Origin: an uncultured Metabacillus sp.
Lineage (GTDB): Bacteria > Bacillota > Bacilli > Bacillales > Bacillaceae
DNA: 64,000 nt
NCBI RefSeq assembly: GCF_947503125.1
Contig: NZ_CANNCR010000008.1
Location: 84,166 to 148,165 of the forward strand
Reading direction: 5' to 3'
A program made the translations under genes and the position numbers. The first letter of the stretch is position 1; each line of letters begins with the position of its first letter. The notes under the pieces are model-generated. The model had not been told where the DNA came from and ran no database searches. It worked only from the letters and a program-made list of their open reading frames with translations. Below are positions 59,051-64,000 of the stretch, one piece after another.

Positions 59051-59092
59051 TTTAAGGAGCCTGACCTTTTCGTTTTAGTCAGACTCCTCTTT
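59051..59092 (-). terminator. terminator of the glycerophosphodiesterase gene
   Basis: AGGAGTCTGAC/GTCAGGCTCCT stem on the minus strand then TTAAAA. A competing stem with the GGTCAG at 59004 may serve the plus strand. Confidence 0.65.
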
Positions 59093-59830
59093 TTACAAAG
59101 AAGTATTTTCAGTTTTCACTTTTACTGCTAGTTCCGGAAAATCGGTAAAAAATGCCGTGCAATTTTCATTGATTAGTTTTTCCATAAATGCTGGTTCGTT
59201 AACAGTAAAAGGTCTGACAGCAACACCATAATTTTGTGATTGTAAAATAATTTCTTTTTTCACAGCCTGGTAATACGGATGTAAGCCTTTTGCCCCTATA
59301 TTTGCTGCATAGGCCCATGGTTTAAATAAACCTTCCATATACAGGACGGCTGTTTCAATTTCCGGTGAGATTTCTTTACATTTAACCAAACTATAATGAT
59401 TAAACGATGAAATAATCACTTGTTTTTCAAAGTGATGATTACGAACAAGCTCAATTGTTTTTTCTTCTATTCCCGGATAGTCAATGATTCCATTTTTCAA
59501 TTCAATATTTATTAGCAATTGGTCTTGTTGTTTTGCCCATTCAAGCACCTCATTCAGAATCGGAACAGATGCGGAGTCTTTGAATTGAGTAAATTTGAAG
59601 CTTGCATCTAACTGAGAAATCTCTTCATAAGTTAAATCCTTTACATAGCCTGTGCCATTCGTTGTTCGATCAACTGTTTCGTCATGGATGACTACTAGCT
59701 CCCCATCTTTTGTCATTTGAACATCCAATTCAATCCCATCAGCACCAGCTGCACTTGCTGCAATGAACGAACACATTGTATTTTCAGGATAGTTTCCTGC
59801 CGAACCTCTATGGCCAAAGATTAATGTCAT
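59093..59830 (-). CDS. glycerophosphodiester phosphodiesterase YqiK
   Basis: 245 residues; GDPD family TIM barrel with the start motif GHRGSAGNYPENTM, metal acids in GIELDVQMTKDG and VIHDETVDRTT. No signal peptide, so cytosolic, hydrolysing glycerophosphodiesters to glycerol-3-phosphate. The ATG at 59830 has AAGGTGA eight bases before; longer in-frame starts overlap yycC. B. subtilis yqiK sits at the same location. Confidence 0.88.
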   Translation of the reverse strand: MTLIFGHRGSAGNYPENTMCSFIAASAAGADGIELDVQMTKDGELVVIHDETVDRTTNGTGYVKDLTYEEISQLDASFKFTQFKDSASVPILNEVLEWAKQQDQLLINIELKNGIIDYPGIEEKTIELVRNHHFEKQVIISSFNHYSLVKCKEISPEIETAVLYMEGLFKPWAYAANIGAKGLHPYYQAVKKEIILQSQNYGVAVRPFTVNEPAFMEKLINENCTAFFTDFPELAVKVKTENTSL

Positions 59831-59882
59831 CTTGTTATCACCTTCATTTCGTGTAAAATATATGGGAGGAGGGAAACCAATT

Positions 59883-60035
59883 ATGAAACCATTACAGATA
59901 TCAGCTGAAACAGCACAAAAACTCGCAAAGTCACTTAATGTTCCGCTTGAACAAATTATGCATATGCCACAGCATATCCTATTAGCAAAACTTGCAGAAT
60001 TAAACAGCAAAGAAGATTCAAAAAAAGATCATTAA
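59883..60035 (+). CDS. yycC: YycC family protein
   Basis: 50 residues: MKPLQISAETAQKLAKSLN, then PLEQIMHMPQHILLAKLAEL and a charged tail. The family is short and of unknown function. GGAGGAGGG lies before the ATG. Own terminator follows, so it is a single gene. Confidence 0.72.
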   Translation: MKPLQISAETAQKLAKSLNVPLEQIMHMPQHILLAKLAELNSKEDSKKDH

Positions 60036-60071
60036 TTGACAAGGCGTCCGTTACCTACATACACAAAGTCC

Positions 60072-60103
60072 AAAGAAAGACTCGATTACAAGTCTTTCTT
60101 TTT
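60072..60103 (+). terminator. terminator of yycC
   Basis: AAAGAAAGACT/AGTCTTTCTTT, 11-bp stem and TTTTT. Confidence 0.88.
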
Positions 60104-60176
60104 TGTTGTCATTTTTAATATTCAATAATGATGCGGATTTATCCTTTGTATAAATAAAAATTGACAAAAACAAACT

Positions 60177-60195
60177 TTTAGTAGCAGGTACTAGA
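60177..60195 (+). promoter_or_regulatory. FapR operator upstream of fabH
   Basis: TTTAGTAGCAGGTACTAGA closely matches the FapR site ATTAGTACCTGGTACTAAT, with both TAGTA/TACTA arms intact. It lies between TTGACA (60161-60166) and TGTTATGAT (extended -10, 60202-60210). FapR releases DNA on malonyl-CoA. Confidence 0.78.
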
Positions 60196-60238
60196 AATTA
60201 GTGTTATGATTAACTTATAAAAAATGAGGTGATCTAAC

Positions 60239-61213
60239 ATGATGTCAAAAGCACGTATAACCGCTATCGGTTCTTATGTTCCAGATAACGTTGTAACAAA
60301 TTTCGATCTTGAAAAAATGGTTGATACAAACGATGAATGGATTATCAGGCGTACAGGCATTAAAGAGCGAAGATTTGCATCAGAGAATGAATTCACTAGC
60401 GACCTAAGTATTAAAGCGATTGAAAATCTAATGGAACGTTATGATAAGGGTATTCATGATGTTGATATGATTGTTGTGTGCACACTCTCACCTGACTATC
60501 AAACCCCTAGTACAGCCTCTTATATTCAAGGAAGGTTAGGATTAAAACAAGCGGGAGCGATTGATATTAATGCAGCCTGTGCAGGATTTACCTATGGCCT
60601 GCATCTTGCAAATGGGTTAATTACTGCTGGTCTTCATAAAAAAATCCTTGTGATCGGTGCTGAAACATTATCCAAGATAACGGATTTTACCGATCGTACA
60701 ACATGCATTTTATTTGGCGACGGTGCAGGCGCTATGCTTGTCGAATACGACCAGAACGGAAGCTTTCTATCCTCACATGTTGTTTCAGAAGGTGAAAAGG
60801 CACATAATTTATACGGGACTTATTTATCTGACAAAATGTTTGGCCATGAGCTGGAGCATAAGAGGCAGCTTGTCCAAAATGGACGTGAAGTATATAAATG
60901 GGCCGTTACTTCCGTTCCATCAGGAATGAAAGCAGTTGTTGACAAAGTTGAGTTTTCTTTACAAGATGTTGATTGGTTTATCCCTCATAGCGCAAACTTG
61001 CGGATGATTGAATCCATCTGCGAAAAAAGCAGTTATCCTATTGAAAAAACGCTAACAAGCTTAGAATATTATGGGAATACCTCTGCTGCTTCCATACCGT
61101 TAGCAGTCGATTTAGGAATCAAAGAAGGAAAAATAAAGGAAGGTGATTATCTTTTATTTTACGGATTTGGGGGCGGGCTCAGCCGTTCAGGCCAGCTTAT
61201 CAAATGGGGATAG
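60239..61213 (+). CDS. fabH: beta-ketoacyl-ACP synthase III
   Basis: Starts fatty acid synthesis by condensing acyl-CoA with malonyl-ACP; branched primers from the BCKDH route are expected in Bacillus. 324 residues with the Cys-His-Asn triad C114 (NAACAGF), H250 (IPHSAN) and N280 (YYGNTSAA). No fabF or other fab gene is adjacent, so this resembles the FabHB-type second copy. GAGGTGA before ATG 60239. Confidence 0.9.
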   Translation: MMSKARITAIGSYVPDNVVTNFDLEKMVDTNDEWIIRRTGIKERRFASENEFTSDLSIKAIENLMERYDKGIHDVDMIVVCTLSPDYQTPSTASYIQGRLGLKQAGAIDINAACAGFTYGLHLANGLITAGLHKKILVIGAETLSKITDFTDRTTCILFGDGAGAMLVEYDQNGSFLSSHVVSEGEKAHNLYGTYLSDKMFGHELEHKRQLVQNGREVYKWAVTSVPSGMKAVVDKVEFSLQDVDWFIPHSANLRMIESICEKSSYPIEKTLTSLEYYGNTSAASIPLAVDLGIKEGKIKEGDYLLFYGFGGGLSRSGQLIKWG

Positions 61214-61232
61214 TACTTTATGTCCTTATCCC
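61207..61232 (+). terminator. possible terminator of fabH
   Basis: GGGATA/TATCCC weak stem starting at the fabH stop codon; no T run. Confidence 0.3.
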
Positions 61233-61376
61233 TCAATCTATTTTGAGTTTTGAACAAATAATTAGTCAATCATGCTATTCAAATAGTGCAAACTGCCGAA
61301 AACTTTGCAATCTGATCCTCCGAAATAACACTACCCTCTTTATTATTTTAAGCCAGCGACTAAATGTGATTGATTA

Positions 61377-61454
61377 CTACAAATTACTTTTGCTATGTGT
61401 TTCTTCATAAAAACCAGATTCTTTAATTGCTGCTTTGTATTCATCTTTACTCAT
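61377..61454 (-). CDS. 25-residue ORF, doubtful
   Basis: MSKDEYKAAIKESGFYEE at the start; GGTGATC precedes the ATG. The sequence looks peptide-like, but there is no known family and no surrounding support. Might be a residue of a lost gene. Confidence 0.3.
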   Translation of the reverse strand: MSKDEYKAAIKESGFYEETHSKSNL

Positions 61455-62035
61455 ATGATCACCAACTTATATCAATAATAATTGACTAAAAAAATTTACG
61501 TTTATTCCTATACCATTACGTTACCAAATAAAGTGATATAAATCCTTATGTATCAATACTTCAGCATTTTCAATCTAGGGAATTTGGTATATTTTTTATG
61601 TGTTTTTTCTTCCTTTATAGAACATTATCTAATTTCAATCACAAATGCATTAATATCAAGTGTTTGATTTACAAAAGCTGCTTTCTTAATCATCCTTAAC
61701 TCGATGAAGAGTGGATTTATCAAGGGTTATAACAGGTAGCAATTGTCCACGTTTTTTAAATTCCCTTTTTGTAGAATATTATCTAAAAAGTGCCTTCACG
61801 TTTACTATCCCAAGGGTTTAGGCGTTTCCATTCGGAAGTTTCTCATCATATTGAGCTTTTTTTAGATTTATTTTTTGCTAAAATATCAAATTGTCAGAAC
61901 TTTTATTTTCTCACTAATTCTTCCGTATGCTTCAATTTTCAACTATGAAATTTAAATAAAACCATTATTTTAATGAATAATTTCCAATTTTATCATATAA
62001 TGTGTTATGCTTAAGGATAGAAGAGAGGTGTCGAT
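61455..62035. other. AT-rich region without intact genes
   Basis: No long frame. On the minus strand (61690-61760) a fragment EFKKRGQLLPVITLDKSTL ending RVKDD overlaps a 22-codon ORF (MIKKAAFVNQT...IEIR) in the start/stop manner of coupled genes; both are unidentified and probably remains. A promoter for the XRE gene is expected near 61990 but no clear -35/-10 pair is seen. Confidence 0.35.
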
Positions 62036-62248
62036 TTGACCGCATATAAAGCTAAGAAAAGCAATTTAAATGCACTTTTAGCAAAAAACAACACTAATCT
62101 AGACATTCTTGCTGCTAACACAAATATTCCAAAAGAACTACTTCAAGATTATTTAGATAAGAAAGTTATGAGCCTTAACAACGCTATGACTATTTCTAAA
62201 GAATTAAATTGTACTATAGAGGACTTGTATAATTGGAAAGTTTCTTGA
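62036..62248 (+). CDS. XRE/Cro-type regulator, 70 residues
   Basis: Short single-domain HTH protein: LNALLAKNNTNLDILAANTN and IPKELLQDYLDKK, then the helix SLNNAMTISKELNCTIEDLY. This is the Cro/C1 fold as in phage or element regulators. TTG start at 62036 with GAGGTG correctly spaced. It heads the accessory right end, with a terminator after it. Target unknown. Confidence 0.75.
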   Translation: MTAYKAKKSNLNALLAKNNTNLDILAANTNIPKELLQDYLDKKVMSLNNAMTISKELNCTIEDLYNWKVS

Positions 62249-62275
62249 GAGTGATTAATTTCACTCTTTATTTTT
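62248..62275 (+). terminator. terminator of the XRE gene
   Basis: GAGTG/CACTC small stem with TTTATTTTTT. Confidence 0.6.
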
Positions 62276-62368
62276 TGTCCCCATAAGATCAACTGCGGCT
62301 CAAGTAACTCTCCTTGAAATTTAAGCGTGTATAAAGCCCTCTTATGAATAACTTGGACTTGTGCTAAA

Positions 62369-62405
62369 CAATAATCATAAATACCTGACCATCGTGTTGG
62401 GTATT
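62369..62405. other. inverted repeat AATACC/GGGTATT
   Basis: Stem flanked by TATTATT on the plus side, in the gap 62249-62499, where a minus-strand stretch reads protein-like (DYCLAQVQVIHKRALYTLKF) but has no start. Uncertain meaning. Confidence 0.3.
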
Positions 62406-62499
62406 ATTATTTAATTTTTAAATAGATCAGCCATGTGGAATAAAATGCATTTTTTAAACCTAAATTATATAGTTAAAAAATACAGAAGGGGTGTATTAT

Positions 62500-62661
62500 T
62501 TGAAACAATACGTTTTTATTATCAACACCAACAACGTGGAACGTGATCTTATTATTAACGCCAAAGGAATGACAGATGCTTTTAAACAAGTAACACGAAG
62601 AGTGAAATCTGATGATAAGACTCAAACAAAACTCATTAAATTTAAAGGAGTAAAATATTAA
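62500..62661 (+). CDS. 53-residue protein, unknown
   Basis: Begins MKQYVFIINTNNVERDLI and continues NAKGMTDAFKQVTRRVKS, ending KLIKFKGVKY. TTG start with AAGGGGTG well spaced. A likely beta-beta-alpha-beta small fold; the DAFKQV helix is amphipathic. No family recognised. Lies between the XRE gene and the structured element. Confidence 0.6.
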   Translation: MKQYVFIINTNNVERDLIINAKGMTDAFKQVTRRVKSDDKTQTKLIKFKGVKY

Positions 62662-62710
62662 TAGTAACTTAGTAACTGTATAAAATTTTACAATTAAGTA
62701 TAATTATAAC

Positions 62711-62784
62711 TTGGGGTGCAAGAATATTTCTTATTTCCCCGAAATAGTTTACTGTCCTACAACTAGCAAACTACTTGCACCCTA
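62711..62784. other. three-way-junction inverted repeat element
   Basis: Outer stem GGGTGCAAG (62714-62722) with CTTGCACCC (62774-62782), two inner stems TATTTC/GAAATA and GTTT/AAAC. It could be an RNA structure, an attachment or nicking site, or a terminator of unusual form; no T run follows. In a region containing element remnants. Confidence 0.45.
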
Positions 62785-62845
62785 TATAATAATTTTCACA
62801 CCTTTTTCAATAATGGAAACAAAGTTCTTCTCACCAACTTGTGTG

Positions 62846-62932
62846 TTAAAGTTGTAATTGAATACTTTGCAATTGTAATTTCATAAATTCTTTTTGAAGT
62901 TGTTCATTATCACTTCCAATCTTAACCTGCAT
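62846..62932 (-). CDS. 28-residue peptide behind the SinI-like gene
   Basis: MQVKIGSDNEQLQKEFMK, then LQLQSIQLQL. GAGGGG seven bases before the ATG; starts 11 bases after the SinI-like stop. Possibly an amphipathic helix. No family recognised. Confidence 0.45.
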   Translation of the reverse strand: MQVKIGSDNEQLQKEFMKLQLQSIQLQL

Positions 62933-62943
62933 GTTAAAGCCCC

Positions 62944-63063
62944 TCAGTTTGAGTTGTTTGTAGTTGAATAAGTTTCTAAAAATGACTTTATTTCTTCGAT
63001 GTCTAGACCTTGTTGGATTGCCTCTTGAATTAATTCCACCCATTCCGGATCTAGATTAGTCAT
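62944..63063 (-). CDS. SinI-like antirepressor, 39 residues
   Basis: MTNLDPEWVELIQEAIQQGL, then DIEEIKSFLETYS. The block LDPEWVELIQEA...GLDIEEIKSFL is the SinI domain (PF08671), which binds SinR-type repressors by helix exchange. GGAGG five bases before the ATG at 63063. It starts 12 bases after the integrase pseudogene, same strand. No sinR gene is beside it; the XRE protein at 62036 is too short for a SinR. Function here inferred. Confidence 0.72.
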   Translation of the reverse strand: MTNLDPEWVELIQEAIQQGLDIEEIKSFLETYSTTNNSN

Positions 63064-63075
63064 ATATACCTCCAT

Positions 63076-63975
63076 TTAAATGTCTAGGTTATTTAATGGT
63101 GAATGCTTTTGATATTTACGTCCTATTTCTTGACCAGTAAAATCCAGATATGCTTTCATGGTTACATCAACAGAGCTGTGACCTAAAATTCTACTTAAAG
63201 TTGCAAAGTCTCCATTTCCTTCAACTAAGTAATAATTAATGAAGTTATTCCTTAACTGATGGGGATGAATACTAACTCCCACTTTCTTACCTGCCTCACG
63301 TAAATCCTTTCATAATTCCTAACCTGGTACCTCAAATAGTGGGAAATAAATACTAACTATCTGAATACCTATTCCTATATTGAAGCCACCGTTTCAACTC
63401 ATTAGACATCTTATATCCGAAATAAACGTACCTTTGTTGATTATTCTTAGGGTTTTCAATTAAGATAGATTTATTTTTGAAATCAATATTCTCAGGACAT
63501 AAATCACAACTTTCACCGGACAAATTCCCGTATCAAGAATAAGCCTTGTTTGTACCTATGACCTGCAGGAATGAAAAACTGTTAAGTCAAATGTGTTTAA
63601 AACTTTCTTTAATTCATCGACTGAAAGTAATGCTTTTTGTTTTTTTTGCTTAATGTTTTCAATATTGGCAACTGGATTAATCTTAATTTCTCGTTCAGAC
63701 TCTAAAAAATTGAAGAATACTTTAATGTTTCTTAAGTATTTCGCAACAGTAGTATCACTGATTGGTTTATTAAAGTCATGTCTATGATCAGGATGATTTA
63801 TTTGCTTAGACTTCTCACTTGAAACGACAGTATACTTACCTCTTTCACGTAAGTACTAAATATACTGTCTAATGTGGCCTGATTTCACCTTGTCGATGTC
63901 AATAATTTTCATTTCTTTTTCTAAGTGTTACTGACGCTCTATAATGACAAGAAATTGATGAAATACTTTGTCCAT
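63076..63975 (-). pseudogene. tyrosine recombinase/integrase, decayed
   Basis: On the minus strand a recombinase can be read from about 63975 (MDKVFHQFLVIIERQ) to the stop at 63076. Conserved parts: KSGHIRQYI, RGKYTVVSSEKSKQINHP, YLRNIKVFFNFLESEREI and, in an intact end (63282-63076), HPHQLRNNF, LGHSSVDVT and AYLDF with the tyrosine. Internal stops follow IERQ and IRQYI, and more stops and frameshifts lie between 63283 and 63560. The gene may begin outside the window. It is a phage or element integrase, unrelated in detail to XerD. Confidence 0.82.
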
Positions 63976-64000
63976 AATCTGACGGAATTATTGGCCGGAA

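Noticed and set aside
61204..61410. 68-aa plus-strand frame after fabH
   Set aside because: Overlaps the fabH end, no ribosome site, cysteine- and isoleucine-rich random composition.
63593..63787. 64-aa plus-strand frame with hydrophobic stretches
   Set aside because: Antisense to the decayed integrase; no supporting signal.

Overview
The window looks like chromosomal DNA of an endospore-forming, low-GC Gram-positive bacterium of the family Bacillaceae. Gene content and order from about 1 to 61 kb follow the dacF-to-yqiK stretch of the Bacillus subtilis chromosome: dacF, nucleoside salvage, xerD, fur, spoIIM, nudF, mciZ, yqk and yqj genes, proI, rnz, zwf, gndA, dinB, artPQM, brxB, bkd. Most genes lie on the minus strand. 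Sporulation genes (dacF, spoIIM, mciZ) have recognisable sigma-F or sigma-E promoter candidates, which supports an endospore former.

Layout. 0-7.6 kb: end of the spoIIA/dacF locus, the nucleoside operon deoB-punA-pdp, xerD, yqzK, fur and spoIIM. 7.9-15.3 kb: endonuclease Q-like gene with nudF, mciZ, yqkF-E-D-C-B and a two-component system. 15.5-20.2 kb: a SulP permease remnant, the SOS-type pair yqjX/uvrX with divergent yqzH, a nucleotidyltransferase remnant, and yqjQ/yqjP. 20.4-33.2 kb: proline T-box and proI, a frameshifted PAS kinase, a FabZ-like gene, an M20/RocB-like gene, rnz, zwf, gndA, dinB and a RodA/FtsW protein. 33.4-47.4 kb: a broken CAP-domain lipoprotein, yqjE, the propionyl/methylmalonyl-CoA genes (yqjD, mce, then meaB-mutB-mutA), prli42, yqjA, an arginine-type ABC transporter and brxB. 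47.5-58.9 kb: the branched-chain keto-acid operon ptb-bcd-buk-lpdV-bkdAA-bkdAB-bkdB with its sigma-54 activator bkdR, flanked by two identical 172-bp repeats. 59-61.2 kb: glycerophosphodiesterase, yycC and a FapR-type fabH. 61.2-64 kb: AT-rich accessory DNA with an XRE regulator, tiny ORFs, a SinI-like antirepressor and a decayed tyrosine integrase.

How the genes work together. The Bkd operon turns valine, isoleucine and leucine keto acids into branched acyl-CoAs. The end product of valine and isoleucine breakdown, propionyl-CoA, can be handled by YqjD, Mce and MutAB/MeaB to give succinyl-CoA. A perfect cre match upstream of mutAB and a clear -24/-12 promoter upstream of ptb suggest control by carbon status and by BkdR. 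Zwf and GndA form the oxidative pentose phosphate branch, and deoB-punA-pdp recycle nucleosides into it. UvrX, DinB and the EndoQ-like protein form a DNA damage group.

The window is mainly conserved core chromosome. I do not see a convincing large novel system. The most unusual items are the right-end island, the foldback repeats around bkd, several decaying genes, and small proteins that are easily missed (MciZ, Prli42, SinI-like, a 53-aa and a 39-aa protein). No rRNA, tRNA or CRISPR array was recognised.
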